Shown: positions 25,824-35,108, numbered from the stretch's first letter. The stretch: DNA of 64,000 bases from Pedobacter sp. FW305-3-2-15-E-R2A2 (GCF_038446955.1 NZ_CP151803.1:558001-622000); one strand, 5' to 3'. Notes: generated by a model not told the origin, from the letters alone. Made by a program: numbers and translations.

Positions 25824-25849
25824 TATCCTGCGATGAGAAGGGAATACCT

Positions 25850-26194
25850 ATGAAAAATAAGATCCGTGTAGCCGAAAATAAAATATGCGCCCTGGAACAT
25901 GCTGTAAATACCATTAGCGGAAAATGGAAGATTCCTATTGTCTGGCATTTGCAGCAGGGGCTGAGACGTCCAAGTGACTTTTTTTATCATATTGCTGATA
26001 TGAACCGCAGGGTTTTAAGCCGGCAATTAAAGGAATTGGAAGAAAGTGGGCTGGTGACAAAACACATTGTTAAACTGAAGCCATTGGAAGTGGAGTATCA
26101 CTTAACTGAAACCGGAGATAGTCTGGTTAAGATATTATGGCAATTGGATGCCTGGGGAGAGAAATTGTTGGCTCAGGAGCCGAGTTCAAGCTGA
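25850..26194 (+). CDS. HxlR-family transcriptional regulator
   Basis: A 114-residue winged-helix protein. The N-terminal Cys13 is followed by ALEHAVNTISGKWKIPIVWHL, the family signature in which a single Cys often senses electrophiles or redox state. Recognition helix region RRVLSRQLKELEESGLV and wing follow. Start chosen at ATG 25850 because the frame upstream (to 25772) crosses the palindrome and lacks conserved residues. Its 3' end overlaps the convergent lanT gene by 22 bp. Likely controls the divergent NTF2-like gene; a role in the lanthipeptide cluster is possible only by proximity. Confidence 0.82.
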   Translation: MKNKIRVAENKICALEHAVNTISGKWKIPIVWHLQQGLRRPSDFFYHIADMNRRVLSRQLKELEESGLVTKHIVKLKPLEVEYHLTETGDSLVKILWQLDAWGEKLLAQEPSSS

Positions 26195-28374
26195 TTTTTT
26201 ACGAGTTCATAATAAGTGCCTTTAGATTTGGTTAAAGAGGCATGATTGCCTTGTTCTACAATTGCACCTTTGTTCAACACGATAATTTGATCTGCGTTTC
26301 TTACGGTACTTAAACGGTGGGCGACAACAATAACGGTTCGGCCTTTAAAAAAGGACTCCAGGTTCTCCATAATTTTCTTTTCATTATTTGCATCCAAAGC
26401 ATTGGTCGCCTCATCAAAGAAAATATACTCCGGATTTTTGTAGACTGCTCTGGCAATCAATATTCTTTGCTGTTGCCCCTGACTTATTCCTTTGCCTGCA
26501 GCTCCGATTTGGGTAGCTAAGCCAAGGGGTTGCTCTTCGATGAAATCACGGATATTGGCTGCATCTATAGCATGTAATAACCGCTCTTTATCAGGATACT
26601 CGTCGCCAACGGCGATGTTTCTTCCAATCGTGTCAGAAAAGATAAATCCATCTTGCATCACAATTCCACACTTGCTTCTCCAATAGCTATTACTGATTTG
26701 TTGAAGGTTGGTCGATCCGACATTGATCTCTCCGGTTGAGGTCTCATAAAATCTCAATAATAATTTTAAGATCGTCGTTTTTCCACTTCCACTCATTCCT
26801 ACAATCGCAGTGGTCTTTCCTTCAGCAATATCGAAACTGAGATTTTGAAAAACGGGTTCATTACCCGCTCCGGGATAGGTGAAGCTCAGGTTGTTGAGGC
26901 TGATGGTTTTCTGCTCCGGAAGTTCTTTGATAAAAGAACGGCCGGCAGGTTCTTCATCTGAGAGCGCATGAATTTCATTGAGTCTTTCGAGGCTGATTTT
27001 AGCATCCTGAAACTGTTGGACGAAACCTAGTAATTGTTCTATCGGACTGTTTAGCTGACCAACAATATATTGTATGGCCATCATTGCCCCCATACTGAGT
27101 TGTCCATCGATAACAGATTTGGCAACAATCAGGGTGATCAGAATGTTTTTCCCTTCATTGATAAAAAAAGTACCGAATTGCTGATATTGGCCAACGACGA
27201 GGCTTTTAATGCTGAACTTGAATAACCCGGCCTGTATTCTTTCCCATTCCCAACGCTTTTGCAATTCACAATTGTTCAGTTTAATTTCCTGCATTCCCGT
27301 GATCAGCTGAACTACATTGCTTTGGTTTGCAGAGGAAATGTCGAAACGTTTAAAGTCGAGTTCTCTTCTTTTTTTAAGGAAAAATACAGTCCATAAACTA
27401 TACAAAACATTGAATATCATAAAAATGATGAAGATATTCAGATTGTAGTAAGCGAGAACAAAAGTGAAAATAAGCAGATTGAATAGTGAAAAAATGGTGT
27501 TCAGTGAAGAGCCGGTAAGAAAGCTTTGTATCCTCGACTGATCAGTCATCCTTTGCATAATGTCGCCAGTCATTTTGGTATCAAAAAAGGCCATTGGCAA
27601 TTTCATGAGTTTAATCAGAAAATCGGTAAGGATGGTGATGTTGATTCTGGTACTGATGTGCAGCAGAATCCATGACCTGATGAAATCTATGCTGAGCCTT
27701 CCTAAAAAAAGCATGGTTTGCGCAATCAGAATGATATAAACGAAGTTCAGATTTTTGGTGTTTATACCGATATCTACCACAGCCTGGGTGAGGAAGGGTA
27801 AAACCAATTGCAGCAGACTTCCGACAGTGAGACCGATAATCAGTTGCCGGATCAGGGGCCCGTATTTCAAAAGATGACTTAGAAAATAACGTAAATCGAC
27901 TGTGCTGGAAGGATCTCCCTGTTGCTCGTAAAAATCAGGGGTAGGGGAGAGAAGTAAGCCAATTCCTTTAAATTGATCCTCATTGTGGGGACTTGTCCAG
28001 GAATCGGCCATTTCAGCCAGGGTATACTGAAGCCGTTCTCCGGCAGGATCTGCGATAAAAAAAACAGGCTTTTTAGTATGCGCACCAGTGATCTTGTAAA
28101 GGACAACAAAATGGCTTTGTTTCCAGTGTAAAATACATGGAAGCTCAATCTCTGCCAGCTGTGCCAGACTCAGTCTGACACCAGTGGCCTTAAAACCTAA
28201 GTTTTTTGCGGCCTCACTGATGCCCAGTAAAGAAACCCCTTCTCTGTTGATTCCTGAGATCTCCCTTAAACGTTGTAAATTATAGTTCCTTCCATAATAT
28301 TTTGCAACCATGCGCAAACAGGTAGGCCCGCAATCCATTTGATCAACTTGTTTATAGAAAGGGAACTTTTTCAA
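26173..28374 (-). CDS. lanT: Peptidase-containing ABC exporter (LanT/bacteriocin type)
   Basis: Cleaves the leader peptide and exports the modified peptide. The 733-residue protein has, in order: a C39 peptidase domain (about 1-130) with Cys15 in QMDCGPTCL, His88 in SHFVVLY and Asp109 in IADP; a six-helix ABC transmembrane domain (about 165-470); and an ATPase domain with Walker A GMSGSGKTT at 526-534, signature ISQGQQQR near 631-638 and Walker B FFDEA. All catalytic residues are intact. The precursor at 35148-35402 ends its leader in GG, the site C39 domains cut after. Starts 9 bp after lanB. A membrane-fusion partner (HlyD type) is not encoded in the cluster. Confidence 0.9.
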   Translation of the reverse strand: MKKFPFYKQVDQMDCGPTCLRMVAKYYGRNYNLQRLREISGINREGVSLLGISEAAKNLGFKATGVRLSLAQLAEIELPCILHWKQSHFVVLYKITGAHTKKPVFFIADPAGERLQYTLAEMADSWTSPHNEDQFKGIGLLLSPTPDFYEQQGDPSSTVDLRYFLSHLLKYGPLIRQLIIGLTVGSLLQLVLPFLTQAVVDIGINTKNLNFVYIILIAQTMLFLGRLSIDFIRSWILLHISTRINITILTDFLIKLMKLPMAFFDTKMTGDIMQRMTDQSRIQSFLTGSSLNTIFSLFNLLIFTFVLAYYNLNIFIIFMIFNVLYSLWTVFFLKKRRELDFKRFDISSANQSNVVQLITGMQEIKLNNCELQKRWEWERIQAGLFKFSIKSLVVGQYQQFGTFFINEGKNILITLIVAKSVIDGQLSMGAMMAIQYIVGQLNSPIEQLLGFVQQFQDAKISLERLNEIHALSDEEPAGRSFIKELPEQKTISLNNLSFTYPGAGNEPVFQNLSFDIAEGKTTAIVGMSGSGKTTILKLLLRFYETSTGEINVGSTNLQQISNSYWRSKCGIVMQDGFIFSDTIGRNIAVGDEYPDKERLLHAIDAANIRDFIEEQPLGLATQIGAAGKGISQGQQQRILIARAVYKNPEYIFFDEATNALDANNEKKIMENLESFFKGRTVIVVAHRLSTVRNADQIIVLNKGAIVEQGNHASLTKSKGTYYELVKNQLELGS

Positions 28375-28383
28375 GATACAGGC

Positions 28384-31300
28384 TTATTTAGCAACAGGTT
28401 CAGGTTTACGTTTTAATGCCGAACGGTACAGGTCATAACAGATGGCCTCTTTTTTTCTTGGGTTTACAGGAAAAAGTCTGTTCATGGACATATGTATCAA
28501 ACCGAAGATCACTTTTTCAGTCATTTCGATTCCAGGGATAATGTCCTGTAACCTCCATTGTCTTTCCTCAAAAATGGAATGGATATCAGGATATAAACCG
28601 GCCTTGCCAGCCATTATTTCTGTAACCTTAGCTTTGTTCTGTTCAAAGAAAAGATTAACCCCTTTAAAATCAGCATTACTTAAATGATATTCTTTTCTAA
28701 ATTGCGCATTTGTATTTTTGATGAAACTTGCCTTCTTATCGGCTTCTTCCTGGCTAAAAATCATGGATAGATAGCGATGGATATTGTACAGGCCGGACAG
28801 CCAGCTGATTTTTTCTTCTTTATGGGCTGAGGACAGCAAAAGTCTTAGTTTTAAAATGGCTTCACTGTCGACCTGAAATAGATCTTCTACAAGGTCCATG
28901 TTTTGATGTCCATATCGCTCCGTTTCCGGGCTATATCCATCGTAGGCAATTTTGCCTACATAACCAAGATGAATCAGGGCTTTAAAGTTTTCATTCAATA
29001 AGGCAATTGCAATGCTGATATCCTTCGGATCCGAGAATTTAAACCTTAACCTGAAATGAGGTTCAGGATCTTCATACCGGATATAGAACCATTTCTGAAA
29101 AGAACGGATCTCCTTTATTTCCGGCAGAAAATCATTCAGGGTTTGAAGAATCAGCGCTTCGGCGTTCATGGAATTGAAGTATACTTTTAAATAAACCCAT
29201 TCTTCTCCGGGTAGGTAAGTCTTCTTTTCAGGCTGTAGGAAGGGTTCCTGAAGGAGATTTGAATCGCGTTCATTATGGGGATGATAATAAGAAAAGAGCA
29301 ACTCGTTGGTATAACTATGCTGACCATCGGAAACGTATTGGTTGTTGCTGTTATTGACATCTTCTGTAAAAAGAAGCGCGTCTTTCTTTTTGATGTCCTT
29401 AAAAAGCATCTTTAAATACAGTTCTAATTCCAGATTTAGCAACAAGAGGTTGTCTGCATCTCCGTAAATAACCTGCGCGGGAATTTTGTGTTGTTTACAA
29501 ATCAGTTGCAAACTGTCTTTAAATGCTTCAAAGGACTGTAAGTTCAAGGTTTCTTTTCTGATATTCCAGCTTGCCGGGGCCATGAGGATGTTTTTATCGA
29601 TCACCAGTCTTGGCAAATGGTCGAGTTCCCGGAGCATTCCCCAATCCCATAATAAGGTGTTTTGATTTCCCTGATGTTGATAATCACCCAAAAAGCTAAT
29701 TACCGGAAGTTCGTCAACGCCGTAATTATAGGCGGTAGTCATGTATGGTACGATTTCCTTTTCCAGTTTTTTAGAAAAGAGGATTAATCTGTTCTCTTCA
29801 TTCAGATTTAGGTAGAGGTCGTGCAGATCCAGGTATTTTGAACTGTTGGTATTGGCTGGAGCATCAGCTACATGAAGACTCCAGGACCTGTTGAAATTCT
29901 TTAGATTAACGTTAGCTGTTTTAATCTGTCCGATATGTTCCACTTCTGCACAAATGGCATCTTTATAGAATTCCTCCTCTTTCCTGACAATCTCTGTAAT
30001 CAACTGGCCAATTGATTCATTCAGGTGAGAAAACCTTCCGTAGACGTTTGCTGCGGAAGGAGCATGAAGATCAAAAGGATAGAGCAGGTAATCTCCGTTG
30101 TCGAGTGATTCCGCACTATCCGTACTTAATTTACACAATACCGTATGTGTCAGTGGAAGCCGGGCATTGGTGTTTTTTTCGAATGGTTTCAACTCTTCAA
30201 TTGATAAGGAGATTTCGTTCGTTCCATTTGCGATGGCTTCTTTGTATTTTCCTAGGAGAAAGCGGGACCAGTTGTTGAAGAAATATTGTAAGGTATCTGA
30301 TTCTTCTGAGGCAGAACTGCCCAATCTTGGCAGGAGTTCATCGCTTTTGTTATGGTTTATGTTCCGGCTAACAGGATATCCGATTCCGGTATCCGGATCA
30401 AGCGCATGAAGAAGGGGAATGGATCTGCCCTCATATCGCCTGGAGAATTCTTTTTTGAATGCTTCCAGTGCCGGTCCTCTATAGCTTTCATGGATTTTAC
30501 TCATAGACTGTAATACCCGTGCTAATTTGTAGGCTATATTTTTATTGATATGGCCATCTAATGTTTTAAAGCAATCGATTTGTAAAAATGAGCTGTCTTC
30601 TTCCAGTCTTTGAGTTGCTATGAGAAGTTCCTTGATCCGGTTAAGGTGAACAATTGCTGCGGTTGCAGAACTGTCTCTGAGCTGCTGCATTTCTGTTTTT
30701 AACGCAGCAATCAATGTGGTTATCTCTACATAATCTTCTGTGGCAAAGTCCGGACTGTTTAAAAGTTCAGAGAGTTTATCCAGGACATTGACATCATTCA
30801 TCCTCAGGTCGAGTTCTGATAAAAGCAGTCCATTTTCCAACAGGTCATCAAGATATTCATGAATGTCTTCTACGTCCAGTTCCGGTTCAATAGAGAGGAT
30901 GTAGTTACTGATTTCCTTTTTGTTTTTTCCTGATTTACAGAATTGTAACACTTCGTAAATGATCTCATCAGGATCCATCGAAGATAATTTAAACTTCCGT
31001 ATGTTTTTTTCTACCCTATGCTCTATGTACCTGATTTTTCCATTAAGCGTATACACGGAATTATTTGTGTATAACCGGCTCAGCATTAGTGTACGGGGAA
31101 TCTTTTTCAGGTGTTCAATGAGTAAATTTGCAACCTGGGCGTCAAGCCTGCTGTGTTTTTCCAGGCTACCTTCTGAAGGATTAATGGCAGAGCTGTGTTG
31201 GGCTAAATTTAGCGCCGTGATATAAGCCATGGTTCCATATGGAGTGGCCCGCTGACACAATCTGTTCAGATATCTTAAAAGACTTATCTTTATTTTCTCA

Positions 31301-31500
31301 TCATAAAAAATACCCTCCTCATTTTGTTCCCTGATCAAGAGGGTATAAAAACCAGGAGCAGCAATGTAGATGGATTCTAATAGTATGTCAAGGATGTATT
31401 TGTCCAGAGGCTCATGATTGCTGATCTTCTTTTCAATGTCCTGAAGGAGAGAGACAGGTAAAACCGGAAGTCTCATGATTGCTTTTTGAAAGATATGCAT
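28384..31500 (-). CDS. lanB: Lantibiotic dehydratase, full-length LanB
   Basis: Dehydrates Ser and Thr of the precursor to Dha and Dhb by glutamylation from Glu-tRNA and elimination. The 1038-residue protein combines the N-terminal glutamylation domain (about 1-740; typical TPYGTMAY near residue 86) and the C-terminal elimination/SpaB_C domain (about 765-1025; WFYIRYEDPEPHFRLRFKF). Many Bacteroidota systems split these two domains; here they are fused as in nisin B. It begins four bases after the stop of the flavin oxidoreductase gene, within one operon. Cytoplasmic, probably membrane-associated with LanC and LanT. Confidence 0.9.
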   Translation of the reverse strand: MHIFQKAIMRLPVLPVSLLQDIEKKISNHEPLDKYILDILLESIYIAAPGFYTLLIREQNEEGIFYDEKIKISLLRYLNRLCQRATPYGTMAYITALNLAQHSSAINPSEGSLEKHSRLDAQVANLLIEHLKKIPRTLMLSRLYTNNSVYTLNGKIRYIEHRVEKNIRKFKLSSMDPDEIIYEVLQFCKSGKNKKEISNYILSIEPELDVEDIHEYLDDLLENGLLLSELDLRMNDVNVLDKLSELLNSPDFATEDYVEITTLIAALKTEMQQLRDSSATAAIVHLNRIKELLIATQRLEEDSSFLQIDCFKTLDGHINKNIAYKLARVLQSMSKIHESYRGPALEAFKKEFSRRYEGRSIPLLHALDPDTGIGYPVSRNINHNKSDELLPRLGSSASEESDTLQYFFNNWSRFLLGKYKEAIANGTNEISLSIEELKPFEKNTNARLPLTHTVLCKLSTDSAESLDNGDYLLYPFDLHAPSAANVYGRFSHLNESIGQLITEIVRKEEEFYKDAICAEVEHIGQIKTANVNLKNFNRSWSLHVADAPANTNSSKYLDLHDLYLNLNEENRLILFSKKLEKEIVPYMTTAYNYGVDELPVISFLGDYQHQGNQNTLLWDWGMLRELDHLPRLVIDKNILMAPASWNIRKETLNLQSFEAFKDSLQLICKQHKIPAQVIYGDADNLLLLNLELELYLKMLFKDIKKKDALLFTEDVNNSNNQYVSDGQHSYTNELLFSYYHPHNERDSNLLQEPFLQPEKKTYLPGEEWVYLKVYFNSMNAEALILQTLNDFLPEIKEIRSFQKWFYIRYEDPEPHFRLRFKFSDPKDISIAIALLNENFKALIHLGYVGKIAYDGYSPETERYGHQNMDLVEDLFQVDSEAILKLRLLLSSAHKEEKISWLSGLYNIHRYLSMIFSQEEADKKASFIKNTNAQFRKEYHLSNADFKGVNLFFEQNKAKVTEIMAGKAGLYPDIHSIFEERQWRLQDIIPGIEMTEKVIFGLIHMSMNRLFPVNPRKKEAICYDLYRSALKRKPEPVAK

Positions 31501-31503
31501 GGC

Positions 31504-32388
31504 TTAGCTGAATTGTTTTTTTAGTAAATGAAGGACCTTGGTTTTTTCTCTGTAATTTTTTCCAAGATTAAGGATCACTATTTCCTTTATCGCAGTTCCT
31601 GAAGTCAGCTCCAGGATACGTACATGGAGTTCTTGAGGAGTGCAGCTTATAATTTTCTCCGGTTGAAGCTGACTTTTTTCCTGAAGAGATCTTAGGAATG
31701 CATTGTTTTTTGATTTATTTTCAGAGCAATAAACGGCAATCGCCAGGGCTTTTTTACAGGCCTTATCCGGGCTTTTAATCAGTTCCTTTTCCGTCGTTCT
31801 CAATGTAGTGGTGGTATGGAACAGAGAACGGCAATAATTGATTTTTCCCAAAGGATAATGATGGATATCTTCAAAGGAAGAGTTGAGCATCCATAAAGAA
31901 GGTTTGCTGGTTTCTGCAATCGGTGGAGGAATGGTTAATCCGGAAGGTGTTTCCTGGCTCCTCGCATCCAGCAGGTTTAAAAGCTCCAGCACCTTTTCGG
32001 GAAATGAAGGTTCTTCTTCGTAATGCGCCCCTAATAATTGTGCTCCGAGATGAGCCGGAAGGAGCGTTTTACATAAACCAAGGTCAATTCTGCCCGGAAA
32101 TAAAGTGGAAAGCAGCTTATAGAAGGTGGCAATTCTGTAGGTAGAATGATATTTTAAGAGTATACCGCCAGTTCCAATGCTGATCTTTTTTGTGGATGAT
32201 GCCAGCATGGGCAGTAAAGCTTCAGGATTACTGAAGGCAACATTGTCATGGTAGTGCTCTGCGAACCAGATTCTTTGGAACCCAAGCTCATCTGCACACT
32301 GTACATATTTCAGCAGACCAGGATAATCGTACTGATTTTTGTATAATTCCCCGAATTCGAGTAAGCCCAGTTTAATCTGTTTCATCAT
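31504..32388 (-). CDS. Luciferase-like flavin-dependent oxidoreductase in lanthipeptide operon
   Basis: A 294-residue TIM-barrel LLM-class protein: FAEHYH near residues 42-47, the ISIGTGGILL strand, and FPGRIDLGL are family hallmarks. It is shorter than usual (330-360), mostly missing C-terminal elements. It sits between lanC and lanB with gaps of three bases on each side, so it belongs to the pathway. Known LLM-family proteins called LanJC reduce dehydroalanine to D-alanine in some lanthipeptides using F420H2; this phylum is not known to make F420, so a flavin-dependent reduction or an oxidation of the peptide is inferred. Confidence 0.8.
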   Translation of the reverse strand: MMKQIKLGLLEFGELYKNQYDYPGLLKYVQCADELGFQRIWFAEHYHDNVAFSNPEALLPMLASSTKKISIGTGGILLKYHSTYRIATFYKLLSTLFPGRIDLGLCKTLLPAHLGAQLLGAHYEEEPSFPEKVLELLNLLDARSQETPSGLTIPPPIAETSKPSLWMLNSSFEDIHHYPLGKINYCRSLFHTTTTLRTTEKELIKSPDKACKKALAIAVYCSENKSKNNAFLRSLQEKSQLQPEKIISCTPQELHVRILELTSGTAIKEIVILNLGKNYREKTKVLHLLKKQFS

Positions 32389-32391
32389 GTG

Positions 32392-33654
32392 TTACAATAA
32401 GAGCATTTTATCCCAGGTAAAGCTTTTGTTTTCCTCCAGTGAGAGATTTACCAATCCGATCCCCATGTATCCATAGAGCAGTCCGTAGTCTTCCTGTTGA
32501 TCTGTAAGTTCACTGATCAGGTTTTGCTCCTCCAGATATTGTACGGTTTGTTCCCTGGTGATCTTTTCCCAGAACTTACTTGCCTGTTTCAATCTTTCGT
32601 CTTTGAGCTGCTCAAACAACTTTAAATAAATATAACTGATCCCGCAGGTTCCATGACAAAATGAGGGGTCGATTTTACCATTTTCTTTTACCGTTCCTGA
32701 CTGTTGCAGGTCGATGGCGGTAGAATGGATGGCAATCTCCATTGCTTTCGTACGGAAATAGTCATCCTCATCTAAAATGGAAGCTACCTTGGTAAGAGTA
32801 ATTGCAATGCAAATGTCTCCATAGCACCAGCCGAGTCTGGCATAGTAAGGGTGGTTACCTGGATCAACCGTATTTTTAAATTTAGCAATAGGGAATTTGA
32901 AAAGGTCGTTGTCCTTCTCCTGAGAAAGGAGCCATGAGGAAGCTTTTCGGATGAGCGTTTTGGTTAATGTCCGCAATGTCGGATCTTCAAGTACAGGGTA
33001 TGCCTCACAACAAAAAGCAATAATTCCCGCAACCCCGTGAGCCAGCCCGCAATCATAGACGACATGTTCACTTTTGTTTTTGTCAGCATGAGTGAGGTTC
33101 CGGATATCTACCCAGGTGTAATTTCCATCTTTATCTGTAATTTTTGATTGATCTAATGCTTTGATGATTTTTTCAATACCCCGCTTTGCAAATGGTTTTT
33201 CTTTTTGCTGAAGTAGAAAAAGCCCTTTTCCAATAAAGCCATACAGGGGGTCGTAATTCTCAATTTCAATATCAGCATCCAGTGATTTCTCTACGAATTC
33301 CTGTATGTCCGAATCAATGATGTCATCCAGCGATTCTTCGAGTACACCAATTTCAGAAAGGTGACCAAGTACCCAAAAGAAACCGGAGAAACCGCTTCCA
33401 TGAGTCGCATCGAGGTTGTCATTTCCAGAGATTTGCTCCTGAAAGGTATCAAGTGCAGCCTCGATCAGGTCATATACCCGCTCTAAATACTGTGGATTTC
33501 GGTAAGATTGATAGAGGTATCCATAATATAAAATCTGACCATAATTACCTGCCAGAAGGCTGAGGTTTAAAAATGGATTTTCATGAGATTCCACATACTG
33601 AAAAATCTCTTCCGCAGAAGTGGGCTGTTCGGTGTTGCTTGGTTTAGTTGACAT
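32392..33654 (-). CDS. lanC: Lanthionine synthetase C-like cyclase
   Basis: Adds Cys thiols onto dehydrated residues to form lanthionine rings. From the ATG at 33654 it has 420 residues and an alpha/alpha-barrel pattern with repeated Gly-rich motifs (LAGNYGQ, GSGFSG, GLAHGVAG). Zinc ligands are visible as Cys277 (GWCYGD) and Cys333-His334 (CHGTCG); His206 is the conserved active-site His. The ATG overlaps the end of the upstream gene by 11 bp, which decides this start over the longer frame to 33750. Co-transcribed with the oxidoreductase, lanB and lanT. Confidence 0.9.
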   Translation of the reverse strand: MSTKPSNTEQPTSAEEIFQYVESHENPFLNLSLLAGNYGQILYYGYLYQSYRNPQYLERVYDLIEAALDTFQEQISGNDNLDATHGSGFSGFFWVLGHLSEIGVLEESLDDIIDSDIQEFVEKSLDADIEIENYDPLYGFIGKGLFLLQQKEKPFAKRGIEKIIKALDQSKITDKDGNYTWVDIRNLTHADKNKSEHVVYDCGLAHGVAGIIAFCCEAYPVLEDPTLRTLTKTLIRKASSWLLSQEKDNDLFKFPIAKFKNTVDPGNHPYYARLGWCYGDICIAITLTKVASILDEDDYFRTKAMEIAIHSTAIDLQQSGTVKENGKIDPSFCHGTCGISYIYLKLFEQLKDERLKQASKFWEKITREQTVQYLEEQNLISELTDQQEDYGLLYGYMGIGLVNLSLEENKSFTWDKMLLL

Positions 33655-34930
33655 AAAAGCTGTTGGTTCCGGTTGTTTTGTTAATATGTAGGATGTAATC
33701 GAAATCGGCCAGGATATTGCCGGATTGGAATTGTTTATGGGTATAACCAAAAGGTAAAAAGCGATACTTTTTGGCAGGGATTTTTCTGTTTGAAATCAGT
33801 CTCGTATTCAATAGGAAAGCAGGTTTGTGTGTTTGTGAAAAATAATATTCAAAACTATCTGCCAAAGGCTGTTGAATGGGGTTTTTACTGCTTACTTTTT
33901 GTTGCTGATCATTGTATGCGGTATAAAAGCCTTCCGATGTAGACATGCCCATGCTTTTGTAAGCGCTACCCAGTTTTCTTTTCAGAAAGAGCCCCATGGC
34001 TTTTGAATATGGATTTCGCGTTTTCTGTATATGGCCATTATGGGCGAGCAGGATGATTTTACTCCCTGCTGTGACTTCGCTGAGCACATTCTCGGCCATT
34101 AAGGAATCTCTTGTATTCGACATGATTCGTACATCATGTTTGTTTTTTTCAGGATCATTTAGCAGTAGAAACTGCTGATAATTGTTGATGTTCTTAGCCA
34201 GGCCGGAATCTAAAGCACTGTCCTTGGTCTGGAGGCCCTGATAATCCGTCATAAACTGTTTGCTCATCGCATTCAGGGTCTGGAAATCTTCCGGACTGAT
34301 CGTATGGGAAGACAATTGATAGTCAAGTTGTTTGTAATATCCGATGATTTTAGCAATAGAATCTGTATTTGGAATTTTTCTTGTTTTACTGTAAGCGGAT
34401 AAGTTTTGTAAAGTCTGATATGGGCTTTGAAAATCGAATCCGAAAAAGCTGATTTGCCCTGGGTTTTTGCGGTTGATTTCTCTTACCGTTTCAACGAGAT
34501 CAGCAAATTCTTTACATTCATAGTTATAAAGCTGAAAGCTTTTTAAGATTTCCGGAAGCATTGGTTTTCCATCCAATAAGTAAGCGTTTAACCGATCTAC
34601 TTCTGCCATTGGTGCTTCCAAGCCTATTTTGTTGATTTTATATTTAGCGGATAAAAAGCTGATCAGCCTGGTTTTTGCCCGTATAAATTCGCTTGTCCCA
34701 TGGGATTGCTCTCCGATTCCAAAAACTTTAAAATCCCCAAAGTCGGGAAAGGGAAGAGCTTGATGTTGTGCTGGATTGCTAAATAATTGCTGGGGGTTTA
34801 AATTAATGGATTGCTGCACCAATGCCGATTTGAAGCTTTCGGGGGATTGGGCGCAGATTTCCAGTGTCTGTAGAAAGAGACAAATGAACAGCACAGTTCC
34901 AATTAAGTTTTTATTCAGGTACTTCAACAT
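33644..34930 (-). CDS. Exported erythromycin-esterase-family protein in lanthipeptide operon
   Basis: A 428-residue protein with a signal peptide (cleavage near CAQ-SPE, residue 28). The family signature GIGEQSHGTSEF (Glu74, His77) and LEAPMAEVDRL (Glu105) are present, with a later AHNGHIQK that supplies the second catalytic His. EreA/B/C hydrolyse macrolide lactones, but most chromosomal homologues have unknown substrates. It is the first biosynthetic-operon gene after the precursor genes and overlaps lanC by 11 bp, so it is probably part of the system: immunity, processing outside the cytoplasm, or a tailoring step are possible; none is shown. Confidence 0.8.
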   Translation of the reverse strand: MLKYLNKNLIGTVLFICLFLQTLEICAQSPESFKSALVQQSINLNPQQLFSNPAQHQALPFPDFGDFKVFGIGEQSHGTSEFIRAKTRLISFLSAKYKINKIGLEAPMAEVDRLNAYLLDGKPMLPEILKSFQLYNYECKEFADLVETVREINRKNPGQISFFGFDFQSPYQTLQNLSAYSKTRKIPNTDSIAKIIGYYKQLDYQLSSHTISPEDFQTLNAMSKQFMTDYQGLQTKDSALDSGLAKNINNYQQFLLLNDPEKNKHDVRIMSNTRDSLMAENVLSEVTAGSKIILLAHNGHIQKTRNPYSKAMGLFLKRKLGSAYKSMGMSTSEGFYTAYNDQQQKVSSKNPIQQPLADSFEYYFSQTHKPAFLLNTRLISNRKIPAKKYRFLPFGYTHKQFQSGNILADFDYILHINKTTGTNSFYVN

Positions 34931-34977
34931 GATATTTTCATCTGTTTTAAACGTAGGACATGGTCTTTCTGTGCGGG

Positions 34978-35008
34978 GAGAATGGTTATCACCAGGATAA
35001 CCATTCTC
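34978..35008 (-). promoter_or_regulatory. Strong stem-loop between precursor genes and biosynthetic genes
   Basis: GAGAATGGTTATC and GATAACCATTCTC form a perfect 13-bp stem with a 5-nt loop, 11 bases past the stop of the 29-codon ORF. No T run follows on the minus strand. Such hairpins after lanA genes cause partial termination or protect the precursor mRNA, giving more precursor than enzyme. Confidence 0.65.
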
Positions 35009-35018
35009 TATTAATCAT

Positions 35019-35108
35019 TTATCCGTGTCTAACTATAATCTTCTTCACTTTGTTGTTGAGCGCGTCGATGATTTTCTTACTCAGGGATAATTTATTTAAC
35101 TTTTTCAT
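35019..35108 (-). CDS. 29-residue ORF resembling a lanthipeptide leader without core
   Basis: Short ORF, ATG at 35108, stop at 35019. Its product starts MKKLNKLSLSK and continues IIDALNNKVKK to end in VRHG. Aligned with the precursor leader, the shared positions include MKKL, KLS, SK, I, L and KV.K, about half of the residues, but the GG site is replaced by RHG and translation stops where the core should begin. No Cys-rich sequence follows in any frame. It may be a decayed second precursor or a functional leader-only peptide. Confidence 0.55.
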   Translation of the reverse strand: MKKLNKLSLSKKIIDALNNKVKKIIVRHG

